Shown: one piece after another, positions 31,115 to 40,284 of the stretch
Position numbering within the stretch: position 1 is the stretch's first letter
Layout of the letters: every line of letters begins with the position of its first letter
Assembly: GCA_002529455.1 (NCBI GenBank)
Contig: NYMS01000002.1
Span: 1 to 64,000, forward strand
Direction: 5' to 3'
DNA from: Glycomyces fuscus
GTDB lineage: Bacteria > Actinomycetota > Actinomycetes > Streptosporangiales > Streptosporangiaceae
Length of the DNA: 64,000 nucleotides
Position numbers and translations under genes: made by a program
The notes under the pieces: generated by a model
Seen by the model: the letters and a program-made list of their open reading frames with translations, nothing else
Databases searched by the model: none
What the model was told of the DNA's origin: nothing

Positions 31115-32008
31115 ATGAAGAGAGTGAGCTTCGCCGAGTTCGGCGGCCCGGACGTCCTGCGACTCGTGGACGCCGAGGAGCCCCACGCGGGCCCCGGCCA
31201 GGTACGCATCGCCGTACGGGCGGCGGGCGTGAACCCCGTCGACTGGAGGATCCGTGAAGGCCAGTTCCAGAAGGCCCATCCGATCGAGTTGCCCGCCGGA
31301 GTCGGACAGGACGCCTCCGGGGTGGTGGACGAGGTCGGCGAGGGCGTCGAAGGGGTCGAGGTCGGCGACCGCGTGTTCGGCGAAGGCTCGGGCACCTATG
31401 CCGAGTTCGCCGTACTGTCGGCCTGGGCCCGTATGCCCGAGGGCCTGACGTTCGAGGAGGCGGCCGGGTACCCCTCCGTGGTGGAGACCGCGCTGCGCGT
31501 CATCCGCCAGGTCGGGGTACGGCCCGGGCAGACACTGCTGGCCGTCGGCGCGTCCGGAGGAGTCGGCTCAGCGGTGCTGCAGATCGCCCGCGACCGCGGC
31601 ATCACGGTGATCGGCACGGCCGGGGCCGCGAACCAGGACTATCTGCGCGGTCTGGGCGCCCTCGCCACGACGTACGGCGAGGGCTGGGCCGATCGGGTGC
31701 GACGGCTCGGCCACGTCGACGCGGCCCTCGACCTGGCCGGCTCGGGCGTGGTCCGCGAGCTCGTCGAGCTGACCGGGGATCCGCAGAAGGTGGTCTCCAT
31801 CGCCGACCTCGGAGCGCCGGAGTTCGGTGTCCGGTTCTCCGGCGTGGCGGGGAGCATGCCGGAGGCGCTCAGCGAGGCCGTCGGGCTCATCTCGCGGGGA
31901 AGGCTCCACATCCCGGTAGAGAGGTCGTACACGCTCGCCGAGGCCGCGGCGGCGCACATCGACAGCCAGGCCGGCCACACGCGCGGGCGCCGGGTCGTGC
32001 TCGTCTGA
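31115..32008 (+). CDS. NADP-dependent quinone oxidoreductase-like (MDR family)
   Basis: This is a 297-residue medium-chain reductase without zinc ligands. The GroES-like N-terminal half (MKRVSFAEFGGPDVLRLVD; VRAAGVNPVDWRIREGQF) is followed by the Rossmann NADPH site LAVGASGGVGSAVLQIA and the C-terminal SQAGHTRGRRVVLV. It reduces quinones or enones with NADPH, protecting against electrophiles. ATG 31115 is chosen over ATG 31103 because the latter overlaps the -10 hexamer. It is controlled, by position, by the divergent TetR. Confidence 0.92.
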   Translation: MKRVSFAEFGGPDVLRLVDAEEPHAGPGQVRIAVRAAGVNPVDWRIREGQFQKAHPIELPAGVGQDASGVVDEVGEGVEGVEVGDRVFGEGSGTYAEFAVLSAWARMPEGLTFEEAAGYPSVVETALRVIRQVGVRPGQTLLAVGASGGVGSAVLQIARDRGITVIGTAGAANQDYLRGLGALATTYGEGWADRVRRLGHVDAALDLAGSGVVRELVELTGDPQKVVSIADLGAPEFGVRFSGVAGSMPEALSEAVGLISRGRLHIPVERSYTLAEAAAAHIDSQAGHTRGRRVVLV

Positions 32009-32101
32009 GCCGTTTCCCGGGATCGCCTCCGGGCGGGGGCCTCGGACCGGCACGCCCGCGTATCCGGGCAGCGCCCGTCTGAGGCCGCGATCCCGCCGAA
32101 C

Positions 32102-32121
32102 GACCACGGGGAGCCGTGGTC
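32102..32121. terminator. hairpin between convergent genes
   Basis: GACCACGG pairs with CCGTGGTC around a four-base loop. Confidence 0.6.
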
Positions 32122-32157
32122 AGCGGGTCCGTCCCCCTGCCCAGGCGGCCGTCGGCC

Positions 32158-33885
32158 TCACCCCTCACTCTCCCCCGCCGGGATGCGGATGGCGAGCAGG
32201 GCGGCGTCGTCGTCATTGGTACCCGGCCGTGCGCGCTCCAGCAGCTGGTCGGCGAAGGAGTCCAAGGGGCGGTGCGCAAGGGAGGCCGCGTGCTGGCGCA
32301 TGCGTCTCAAGCCCTCGTCCAGGGACTGCCCCCGGGCTTCGACCAGGCCGTCCGTGTAGAACAGGAGCGTCGACCCGGGCGGCAGGGCGGTGCGCGCGTC
32401 GGCACGCGGCCGCGACACCCCCGCGCCGAGAAGGACCCCGCTCCCCTCCTCGAGGTAGCGGGTTATGCCGTCGTGGTGGATGAGCAGGGGCGGGGGATGG
32501 CCGGCGCTCGCCCACAGCAGTTCCCACCGCCCCGCCTCGTCGACCGTCAGGTGGGCCAGGACGAGGGTGGCCATGTGGACATCGCTGATGTGCTCCAGGG
32601 CCTGGTCCAGGCACTCGATCGTGCGGTGGGGGGGTTGCTCCTGGGCCCAGGTGTAGGCCCGGAGCATGTTGCGGAGCTGAGCCATGCCGGCCGCCGCCTC
32701 CAGGTCGTGGCCGACGACGTCACCGATGACCAGGGCCGTGTCGCCGCGGGGCAGGGGGAACGCGTCGTACCAGTCACCGCCGACGTGTGAGACGTCCGGA
32801 GCGGGCAGGTACCGGACTGTCATCTCCACTCCCGACAGCTGGGGGAGCTGGGGCAACAGGTAGCGCTGCATGGTCTCGGCGACCTGGCGCTGGCGCTGGT
32901 AGTGGCGTGCGTTCTCCAGGGCGATGCCGACGCGGCGGGCGATGTCCTCCAGAAGGGCGAGGTCGCTCCGGGCGAAGGGGTGGTACGAGCCCGTGCGCCC
33001 CAGGGTCATGGCGCCCAGCACCTCGCGGGGCCCGCGGATGGGGGCGATGGCCGCGGTGTTGATACCCGTCACCTCGAACAGCCTGCGCTGCTCCACCGCG
33101 ATACCCGTGTCGGGCGGCCCGTCGTAGATCTCACGGTTGACGAGGGTGGAGGCGGCGCCCCGCAGGGCTTTGGACAGGGGCATGCTGGAGGTTTCGGGCA
33201 CCGGGGGCATCGGCCCCTGCAGGTCCTCGCGTACGGTGACCCTCCCGTCGTCCGCCTGGACCACCAGGGAGCGGGACACCTCGTCGCCTTCGCTGATCAG
33301 GTCGATGACCGCCCAGTCCGCGAGCCGGGGAAGTATCAACTCCACCACCCGGAGCAGGGACCTCTCCACATCCACGTTGCTGATCAGATGCGCGGTGGTG
33401 TCGGCCAGCAGAGCCAGTCGCTCCGTCTCCGACAGCGTCCGGCGGGAGAGGCCGGACTGCGCGGGGTTCCCCTCGTGCCGGTCGATGACCTGGAAGAAGA
33501 CCAACTCGCTGATCTGGGAACTGTCGGGCTCGCAGGGGACGGCGAACCACGACACGGGAAGGAGCGTGCCGTCGCCTCGCTGGAACCAGGACCTTCCCGC
33601 GCGGGAGAAGGGACTGGACAGCGTCCCCTGGGAGACATCGAGTGCCTTCTTGGCGGCCGGCAGCCCCTGGGCGTTGCGGTGCAACAACTCGTGGGCGTCG
33701 TGCCCGAGCACGTCACCGGCGGAAAGGGACAGCAGGCCCAGAGCGGTGGCGTTGACAGCGACGAGACGCCCCTTCTCGTCGACGGCGTACACGCCCGCGC
33801 TCACGCAGTCCAGCGCCTCCTCAAGGAGCCGGTGTTGACCTGACACATCGACCGGATCGCCGCACGTATCAGAATTACCGCTCAC
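32158..33885 (-). CDS. SpoIIE-type PP2C phosphatase with PAS and GAF domains
   Basis: This is a 575-residue signalling protein. Residues 15-125 form a PAS domain (ALDCVSAGVYAVDEKGRLVA; GHDAHELLHRN). Residues about 165-305 form a GAF domain with SRSLVVQADDG and LGAMTLGRTGSYHPF. The C-terminal PPM/SpoIIE domain has the metal-binding VGGDWYDAFPLP and GDVVGHD motifs and ends FYTDGLVEARG, NDDDAALLAIR. Such proteins dephosphorylate anti-anti-sigma factors in partner-switching stress networks. GTG 33885 is the start, with AGGAG five bases upstream; the frame further up has no similarity. There is no kinase domain and no partner gene nearby. Confidence 0.94.
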   Translation of the reverse strand: MSGNSDTCGDPVDVSGQHRLLEEALDCVSAGVYAVDEKGRLVAVNATALGLLSLSAGDVLGHDAHELLHRNAQGLPAAKKALDVSQGTLSSPFSRAGRSWFQRGDGTLLPVSWFAVPCEPDSSQISELVFFQVIDRHEGNPAQSGLSRRTLSETERLALLADTTAHLISNVDVERSLLRVVELILPRLADWAVIDLISEGDEVSRSLVVQADDGRVTVREDLQGPMPPVPETSSMPLSKALRGAASTLVNREIYDGPPDTGIAVEQRRLFEVTGINTAAIAPIRGPREVLGAMTLGRTGSYHPFARSDLALLEDIARRVGIALENARHYQRQRQVAETMQRYLLPQLPQLSGVEMTVRYLPAPDVSHVGGDWYDAFPLPRGDTALVIGDVVGHDLEAAAGMAQLRNMLRAYTWAQEQPPHRTIECLDQALEHISDVHMATLVLAHLTVDEAGRWELLWASAGHPPPLLIHHDGITRYLEEGSGVLLGAGVSRPRADARTALPPGSTLLFYTDGLVEARGQSLDEGLRRMRQHAASLAHRPLDSFADQLLERARPGTNDDDAALLAIRIPAGESEG

Positions 33886-34263
33886 AGCGACTCCTTGTCT
33901 CATGAACCCGCCCACACACATGCCCTGTTCGGGGCCGGGCATACCCGGTGCGTACCCGCGGCGCCCCGCGAGGGGTGGCCCCTGGCGGGCGGGGCCGGAG
34001 GCACTCGTGTCCGCCCCGTGTGCGCAGGCGAGTCCCACGGCGGCCGGTACCGGTGTGAGGCTCTGGTGCGGACCGTTCCCCTCCGGACCGGCCCGCAACC
34101 GGCCACGAACACCTGGAACAACGTACAACACGACACCCGCGTGCAGTGATCTTGGTTCACTCCGGTGAACGGGGGGAACGTGCGGCACGGTCCGCCCGCA
34201 CCCGACCCGGTGGATCCGGGAAATCCGGTTGCACGCAAGACGCGCCGTATCCAGGATGGTCCG
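33886..34263. other. intergenic, divergent promoter region
   Basis: No gene is recognised in this stretch of about 380 bp. It should hold the promoters of the SpoIIE-type gene and of the alpha/beta-hydrolase remnant. Confidence 0.4.
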
Positions 34264-34620
34264 GTGCGGACCCGAGAGATCAGACCGGCCCTGGAACACG
34301 AGGAGCTGGCCGCGCTGGACTTCGGCGGCACCGGCGTCCCGGTCCTTCTCGTCCACGGCAGCGGGCACGACGCGGCCGCGTGGGCCGACGTGGCGGCCCG
34401 CCTGACCGGCCACTGCCGAGCCGTCGCCGTCGACCTGCGCGGACACGGCCGGACCAGAGCCGACTCCCACGACGCGGAGCAGTACTGGCAGGACCTCGCC
34501 GGCGCGCGCCCGGAACGGGGACTCGTGGAGGTGCGCACCCACCACGACGTGCCCGTGTCCAGACCGGGAGAGCTCGCCCGCGTCATCGTGGACCCCGCGC
34601 GCACCCGACCCGTCGCATGA
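34264..34620 (+). pseudogene. alpha/beta hydrolase with internal deletion
   Basis: The frame from GTG 34264 encodes 118 residues. The first part is a standard hydrolase start: LAALDFGGTGVPVLLVHGSG with the HG oxyanion motif, then VAVDLRGHGRTRADS. After DAEQYWQDLAG it jumps to a short segment resembling a hydrolase C-terminus (ELARVIVDPAR). The nucleophile elbow, the acid and the catalytic His are all missing, about 130-150 residues. An in-frame deletion has therefore left an inactive remnant. It precedes the virginiamycin B lyase gene by 15 bp and may still be transcribed with it. Confidence 0.75.
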
Positions 34621-34635
34621 TCGGAGAGCACCCCC

Positions 34636-35535
34636 ATGACCCGCCGTCCCCAGCAGTCCCCCGTGCGCGAGCACCCCTTGGCCGCACGGGGCTCCGGCCC
34701 CTACGGCATCACCGCCGGCCCCGACGGTTCCCTGTGGGCCACCCTCGTCCACCACGGCCGGATCGCCCGCATGGCACCGGGCGGTCCCACAACCCTGTAT
34801 CCGCTCGACTCCGCCACATGCGCGCCCTCACTCATCACCGCGGGCCCGGACCGGGCGCACTGGTTCACCCGATCCCAGGACGACCGGATCGGCCGGATCA
34901 CCACCGCGGGGAGGACGGAGTCCTTCGCGCTGCCGACTCCCGGCGCCCGCCCCTTCGGCATCACCGCCGGGCCCGACGGAGCGCTGTGGTTCACCGAGAT
35001 GAACGCCGACCGTGTCGCGCGCATCACCCCTGAGGGCGAGGTCACCGAATTCCCCCTGCCGACGCGGGGAGGATTCCCGTCGTTCATCACCTCCGGCCCC
35101 GACGAAGCCCTGTACTTCACCCTCAACCAGGCCAACGCCGTCGGGCGCGTCACCCTCGACGGACAGGTCGCCCTCCATCCCCTCCCGACCGGTGACGCGG
35201 GCCCGGTCGGCATCACCGAGGGCTTCGACGGCGCGCTGTGGTTCGTGGAGATCGCGGCAGGCCAGATCGGGCGCCTCACCCCGGACGGACACATCCGGGA
35301 GTTCCCCCTCCCCCAGCGGGACTCACGTCCCCACGCGATCACCGCCGACCCCGGGGGCGGGTGCTGGTTCACCGAATGGGGTGCGAACAGGATCGGGCAC
35401 ATCACGGCGGAGGGCGACACCGACCTGTTCGACCTGCCCACCCCCTCCAGCGAGCCCCACGGAATCACGGTCACCGCCGACGGAACGGTCTGGGTCGCCC
35501 TGGAAACCGGAGGCGTCGCCTCCCTGGTCCCGTAG
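34636..35535 (+). CDS. vgb: virginiamycin B lyase (streptogramin B resistance)
   Basis: This is a 299-residue seven-bladed beta-propeller. The blades carry the repeated unit GITAGPDGALWFTEMNADRV. The end reads SRPHAITA, WFTEWGANRIGHIT and SEPHGIT. In the staphylococcal Vgb the catalytic residues are His228, Glu268 and His270. Here His233 (RPHAIT), Glu273 and His275 (SEPHG) lie at the same positions with a constant offset of five, so the active site is intact. The enzyme linearises type B streptogramins by a lyase reaction. GGAGAG precedes the ATG. It is convergent with an MFS exporter gene. Confidence 0.92.
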   Translation: MTRRPQQSPVREHPLAARGSGPYGITAGPDGSLWATLVHHGRIARMAPGGPTTLYPLDSATCAPSLITAGPDRAHWFTRSQDDRIGRITTAGRTESFALPTPGARPFGITAGPDGALWFTEMNADRVARITPEGEVTEFPLPTRGGFPSFITSGPDEALYFTLNQANAVGRVTLDGQVALHPLPTGDAGPVGITEGFDGALWFVEIAAGQIGRLTPDGHIREFPLPQRDSRPHAITADPGGGCWFTEWGANRIGHITAEGDTDLFDLPTPSSEPHGITVTADGTVWVALETGGVASLVP

Positions 35536-35574
35536 GAGCCCGTCGGCCGGGTCCGGGGAGGGCGCCGCCGGCCC

Positions 35575-37185
35575 TCACCGCACGGGGCCGTCGGCGGGGC
35601 GGCCCCTCGCCCCGGCGGTGCCGCCGGGACCGGACCGGCCCTCTCCGGTGCCGCCGCCGGGACCGTCGGGACCGTCGGAGTCCTCGGCCCCGATGTGCCG
35701 GAGCATCACCGCGGTCGCCACGGCCAGGGCCAGGACGACCACGGCACCCGTCCAGCCTGCGGTGTTCAGTCCCGCGATGAACGCCCCCCGGGCCTGCTCG
35801 AACACCGGCGCGGGAACCTCGTCGGCGACCGAGGCGGCCCCGGACAGGCTGTTCCCCACGGCCCGGGCGGTGTCCGCCGGGAGACCGGCGAGCGCCTCCG
35901 CGTCCATCCTGCCGCCGTAGACGGCGGCGGACAGGCTTCCCACCAGGGCGATGCCTGCCGCCAGGCCGAGCTCCTGGACGGTCTCCGACATGGCCGAGGC
36001 CGAACCGGCCTTCTCCGGAGGGGCGGCGCCGACCACCAGGTCGGTGCCCAGCGCCGCGATCGCGCCGAGTCCCAGGTACACCAGGGAAAAGGCTCCGACC
36101 ACCAGGAACAGCCCGCCGGACGGTCCCACGAGGCCCATCAGCGCGTAGCCCGCGGAGGACAGCGCCAGCACCCCCGCCACCACGTACCCCGGGCGGACCC
36201 ACCGGGTCAGGACCGGCGCGAGGATCGACGAGAGCATCATCATCAGCGCGGGCGGCCCGAACCACAGGCCGGCCGCCAGCGGCGGGAGCCGCTCGACGAG
36301 TTGCAGGTACTGGGTGGTGAGGAGCATGGTTCCGCCCACGCCCACCAGTCCGACGAGCATCATCCCCAGGGCGACGCTGAAGGCGCGGTCGCCGAAGAGG
36401 GCCACGTCGAGCAACGGGCTCTCGAGGACGAGTTGGCGGCGGACGAAGGCGGTGGAGAAGGCCGCTCCGGCCACCACGGCGGCGAGCACCGGCAGGCCCG
36501 GACCCTCCTCGGCGAACTCCTTGACCGCGTAGACGACCGGCAGGATGGCCAGCAGTGACAGGAGCACGCTGAGCAGGTCCAGCCGGCCGCTCTGCGGGGC
36601 GCGGTACTCCGGCAGCAGGAACGGCGCCGACACGAGCATCAGGCCGATCACCGGGACGGCCAGGAGGAAGGCGGCGCCCCACCAGAAGTGCTGGAGGAGC
36701 GCACCGCCGACCAGCGGTCCGGCCGCCATGCCGCCGGCGAAGAACGTGGCCCACAGACCGATCGCGAGAGCCCGTTGCCGGGCGTCGTGGAACATGTTGC
36801 TGATCAGCGCGAGCGTGGAGGGCATGAGCGTGGCGCCGGCCACGCCCAGTGCGGCGCGGGAGGCGATGAGCGCCTCGGGCGTGGGCGCGTGGGCGGCCGC
36901 GAGCGACGCGGCGACGAAGGCGACGCCCCCGACCATGAGGAGGAGGCGGCGGCCGATCCGGTCCCCGAGCGTGCCCATCGTGATCAGGAGGCCTGCGATC
37001 AGGAAGCCGTAGGCGTCCACGATCCACAGCTCCTGGGTGGCGCTGGGCCGAAGGTCCGCGGCGAGGGAGGGCAGGGCCAGGTGCAAAACGGTGAGGTCCA
37101 GCCCCAGGAGGACGGTCGGCAGGGCCAGGACGGCCAGGCCGGCCCACTCGGCCGGTCCTGCCCTGCCACTGTTCGGGCGGGTCAT
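35575..37185 (-). CDS. MFS drug exporter, DHA2 (14-TM) family
   Basis: This is a 536-residue membrane protein with about 14 hydrophobic segments. The DHA2 signature near the start is DLTVLHLALPSLAADL, followed by the loop GDRIGRRLLLMVGG and motif C-like GVAGATLMPSTLALI. The C-terminal tail is hydrophilic (Gly/Pro-rich). Such exporters use the proton gradient to expel antibiotics or dyes. ATG 37185 has AGGAG at proper distance; the longer frame does not. It is divergent from an AfsR-like regulator that probably controls it, and neighbours the streptogramin lyase. Confidence 0.93.
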   Translation of the reverse strand: MTRPNSGRAGPAEWAGLAVLALPTVLLGLDLTVLHLALPSLAADLRPSATQELWIVDAYGFLIAGLLITMGTLGDRIGRRLLLMVGGVAFVAASLAAAHAPTPEALIASRAALGVAGATLMPSTLALISNMFHDARQRALAIGLWATFFAGGMAAGPLVGGALLQHFWWGAAFLLAVPVIGLMLVSAPFLLPEYRAPQSGRLDLLSVLLSLLAILPVVYAVKEFAEEGPGLPVLAAVVAGAAFSTAFVRRQLVLESPLLDVALFGDRAFSVALGMMLVGLVGVGGTMLLTTQYLQLVERLPPLAAGLWFGPPALMMMLSSILAPVLTRWVRPGYVVAGVLALSSAGYALMGLVGPSGGLFLVVGAFSLVYLGLGAIAALGTDLVVGAAPPEKAGSASAMSETVQELGLAAGIALVGSLSAAVYGGRMDAEALAGLPADTARAVGNSLSGAASVADEVPAPVFEQARGAFIAGLNTAGWTGAVVVLALAVATAVMLRHIGAEDSDGPDGPGGGTGEGRSGPGGTAGARGRPADGPVR

Positions 37186-37281
37186 GTCACGGCTCCTTTC
37201 GTCGTCGGAACGGTCCCACCCTCGGGGAGGCCGCTCACGTCGCGCGCACGGAGCGCGCACGGCGGCCTGGGGGCCGGCTTG

Positions 37282-37293
37282 TATGCTGAGGGC
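37282..37293 (+). promoter_or_regulatory. -10 element of a leaderless promoter
   Basis: TATGCT at 37282-37287 is followed by exactly six bases and then ATG 37294. Confidence 0.6.
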
Positions 37294-40023
37294 ATGCGTT
37301 TCGGGGTGCTCGGCTCACTCACCGTGTGGGACTCCAGCGGCGACCAGGTACCGATCACCGAAACGAAGGTCCGGGCGGTGCTGGCCGACCTGCTGGTGCA
37401 CCACGGCCGCCCCGTCTCCGCCGACCAGCTCATCGAGGACCTGTGGGAGGGGCGCCCGCCCGGTCGTCCGCTCAACACCCTGCAGACCAAGATCTCCCAG
37501 CTCCGCAGGGCCCTGGGGCCCGAACGCGTCCTTCGCTCCCCCGCCGGCTACCGGATCCGCCTCGAGGACGGCGAACTCGACGCGGCCCGGTTCCGGCGGA
37601 CCGTCGGGGAGGCGGACCGGGCCGACGGCCCCGGCGCCCGCGGACGGTTGCTCGCCGAGGCGCTGGGCCTGTGGCGGGGGCCGGCCTTCGCGGACTTCGC
37701 CGACGCGGCGTTCGTCCGCGCCGAGGCCGCGCGTCTGGAGGAGTCGAGGGTCGAGGCGGCGGAGCGCCTGGCCGAGGCGCGCATCGAGACCGGCGAGGGG
37801 GCCGGGGCGGTCGCCGGGTTGCGGGACCTGGTCAGGGAGCACCCCCTGAGGGAGCGTCTGCACGGCCTGTACATGCTGGCCCTGTTCCGGGCCGGGAGGC
37901 AGGGGGAGGCCCTGCGGGCTTTCCAGGACCTGCGCACCAGGCTCCGCGACCAGTTGGGGATCGACCCCGATCCGGCGGTCAGCGGACTGTACGCCTCGAT
38001 CCTGCGTCAGGAACCGGAGCCGACCGTGCTCCCGCGCCTCGCGGACCGCCCGCGAAGCAACCTGCCCCGCCCGCCGACGGCGCTCATCGGCCGCGAGCCC
38101 GAGAACGCGCACGTCCGCAAGGCGCTCTCCTCCCCCCACGGCGACCACCTGGTGACCCTGACCGGTCCCGGCGGCGTGGGCAAGACCCGCTTGGCGGTCG
38201 CCGTCGCGCGCTCCCTGGCCGAGGACTTCCCCGACGGCGCGTGGATCGTGGAACTGGCCGGGATGGACCGCGGTGCGACGACCGCCGACCTCGCCGAGCG
38301 CGTCATCACGACACTGGGTCTGTGCGAAGGGGCCGCGGACACCGCGTTCGACCTGGTGGAGTGGCTCCGCGGGGCCCTGTGGGACCGGCGCACACTCCTC
38401 GTCCTGGACAACTGCGAGCATGTGGTGGCGCAGGTCGCGGACCTGGCCGGGGTGCTGCTGGCCGCCGACGGGGTACGCGTCATGGTGACCAGCCAGGAAG
38501 CGCTCAACGTCCCCGGGGAGACCGTCTTCCCGCTGGCGCCGCTCACGCTGCCCGAGCGCGTCCACGACCCCGAGGAGATGGTCGCCTCCTCCGGCGCGGT
38601 ACGGCTCTTCGTCGAGCGGGCCCGGGCCGCCTCTCCCGGGTTCGCGCTGACCGCGGAGAACGCCCCCGCCGTCGCCGCCATCTGCCGCCGCCTGGACGGC
38701 ATCCCCCTCGCCGTCGAACTGGTCGCGGCCCGGTTGCGCGCGCTCACGACCGAGCAGATCGCCGCGGGCCTGGACGACCGTTTCGCCCTGCCGACGGGGC
38801 CGGGCCGCGGCCGCCCCGCCCGGCAGCAGACCCTGCGTTCCATGATCGACTGGAGCTGGAACCTGCTGGACCAGGGGGAACGCGCGGTCCTGCGCCGGCT
38901 GGCGGTGCACAGGGACGGGTGCACACTCGAGGGGGCGCGGGCCGTCTGCGCCGACGGGCACGACGTGCTCGACGTGCTGTCCCGCCTGGTCGACCGTTCG
39001 CTCGTGGTACGCGAGGGCGAGCGGTACCGGATGCTGGAGTCGGTCGCGGCGTACTGCGTCGAGCGGTTGGCGGAGGCCGGCGAACTGGAGGAGGTGCGCC
39101 GCAGGTTCGTCGCCTTCCACGTCCGGGAGGCCGAACGCGGGGACCCGCTGCTGCGGGGCGCCCGGCAGCGCGGGGCCCTGGAACGGCTCGACTCCGAGAC
39201 GGTCAACCTGCGCCACGCGCTGGAGTCGGCGGTGCGCGGAGAGGACGCCGACGCGGCGCTGCGGCTGGTCAACGCGCTGGCGTGGTACTGGCGGCTGCGC
39301 AACCGGACGGCCGAGGCGCAGCGCTCGTTCGAAGCCGCGCTGCGGCTCCCGGGCGGGCGGGCGCACACGCGGTGCGTCGCCGAGGGCTGGCTCGCGGCCT
39401 TCGAGGGGCGTCCGCACCGCAGGGACGGCATCGTGGGGGAGGCGGCGCTCCGACTGCTCTGGTCCGCGGGAGCGGCCCTCTACCGCGGCGGTGACCGGGA
39501 GTCGGGGCGCGAGCTCGTCGAGGAGGCGCTGGCCCGGGCCGGGGAGGCCGGCGACCGCTGGGTGGAGGCCGCGGCGTTGGCCGAGCGCGCCGGGCACCGC
39601 CTGGACGGCGGCGACGTGTCCGCCTCGCGTGCCGACGCCCGGCGCAGCGCCGGGATCTTCCTGGACCTGGAGGACCGCTGGGGGGTGCTGCGGGCGAACG
39701 CGTCACTGGCGCGGGCGGCGGAGGCCGACCTCGACCACTCCGGCGTCACCGACCTGCTGGAGGAGGACCTGCGGGCCGCCGAGGAGCTGGGCCTGTGGGT
39801 CGACGTCATCGAGACGCTGTTGCGCCTCGGCCGCCTCGCGGCCGCGCACGGTGAGCGCGCTCGCGCGCGCCGCTTCCACGAGCGGGCGCGCCGGGTCGCC
39901 GCGGAGCGCTCCTACGCCTCCGGGGTGGTGGAGGCCGACGCCTGGCTGGAGCGGGCGGGCCGCGTCCCCGCGCGGAGCCGCGCCGGGCACCGGCCGGACG
40001 CCTCCCTCTCCGGCGGGCGGTAG
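37294..40023 (+). CDS. AfsR/SARP-like regulator (BTAD plus NB-ARC ATPase)
   Basis: This is a 909-residue regulator. An OmpR-like winged helix (MRFGVLGSLTVWDSSGDQVP; SADQLIEDLWEGRPPGRPLN) and a bacterial transcriptional activator domain fill residues 1-250. An NB-ARC-type ATPase follows, with P-loop GPGGVGKTRL (near residue 292) and LLVLDNCEHVVAQV. A helical TPR-like region makes up the rest. Proteins of this plan activate secondary-metabolite or export genes in response to signals. It is divergent from the MFS exporter (109 bp between starts). The -10 TATGCT six bases before the ATG indicates a leaderless mRNA. Confidence 0.94.
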   Translation: MRFGVLGSLTVWDSSGDQVPITETKVRAVLADLLVHHGRPVSADQLIEDLWEGRPPGRPLNTLQTKISQLRRALGPERVLRSPAGYRIRLEDGELDAARFRRTVGEADRADGPGARGRLLAEALGLWRGPAFADFADAAFVRAEAARLEESRVEAAERLAEARIETGEGAGAVAGLRDLVREHPLRERLHGLYMLALFRAGRQGEALRAFQDLRTRLRDQLGIDPDPAVSGLYASILRQEPEPTVLPRLADRPRSNLPRPPTALIGREPENAHVRKALSSPHGDHLVTLTGPGGVGKTRLAVAVARSLAEDFPDGAWIVELAGMDRGATTADLAERVITTLGLCEGAADTAFDLVEWLRGALWDRRTLLVLDNCEHVVAQVADLAGVLLAADGVRVMVTSQEALNVPGETVFPLAPLTLPERVHDPEEMVASSGAVRLFVERARAASPGFALTAENAPAVAAICRRLDGIPLAVELVAARLRALTTEQIAAGLDDRFALPTGPGRGRPARQQTLRSMIDWSWNLLDQGERAVLRRLAVHRDGCTLEGARAVCADGHDVLDVLSRLVDRSLVVREGERYRMLESVAAYCVERLAEAGELEEVRRRFVAFHVREAERGDPLLRGARQRGALERLDSETVNLRHALESAVRGEDADAALRLVNALAWYWRLRNRTAEAQRSFEAALRLPGGRAHTRCVAEGWLAAFEGRPHRRDGIVGEAALRLLWSAGAALYRGGDRESGRELVEEALARAGEAGDRWVEAAALAERAGHRLDGGDVSASRADARRSAGIFLDLEDRWGVLRANASLARAAEADLDHSGVTDLLEEDLRAAEELGLWVDVIETLLRLGRLAAAHGERARARRFHERARRVAAERSYASGVVEADAWLERAGRVPARSRAGHRPDASLSGGR

Positions 40024-40284
40024 CCACGCGGTGTCCTGGAACGGATTGCCCAGGTTCTGGGACCGGACGCGAACATCCGCGACGTGATGCCGCCCTCCAA
40101 CCGCGGGCAGACGGACCTCGGGGCGGCGGGACTCGGGAGCCTGCTCGCAGGCGCGCACTGCCTTCGTCCACGGTGAGGTCATCACGCGGTCGGCTCCGTA
40201 TCCGTGGTCGCAGCCGCCCGTAGGAACCTCCTTCGGCCGCGGAGCGTTCTCGACCGTGAAGGAGCCGGAGAAGAGGAGACCAGG

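Noticed and set aside
33886..34755. N-terminal extension of the SpoIIE-type protein to 865 residues
   Set aside because: The upstream part has no domain, and GTG 33885 has a well-placed AGGAG site.
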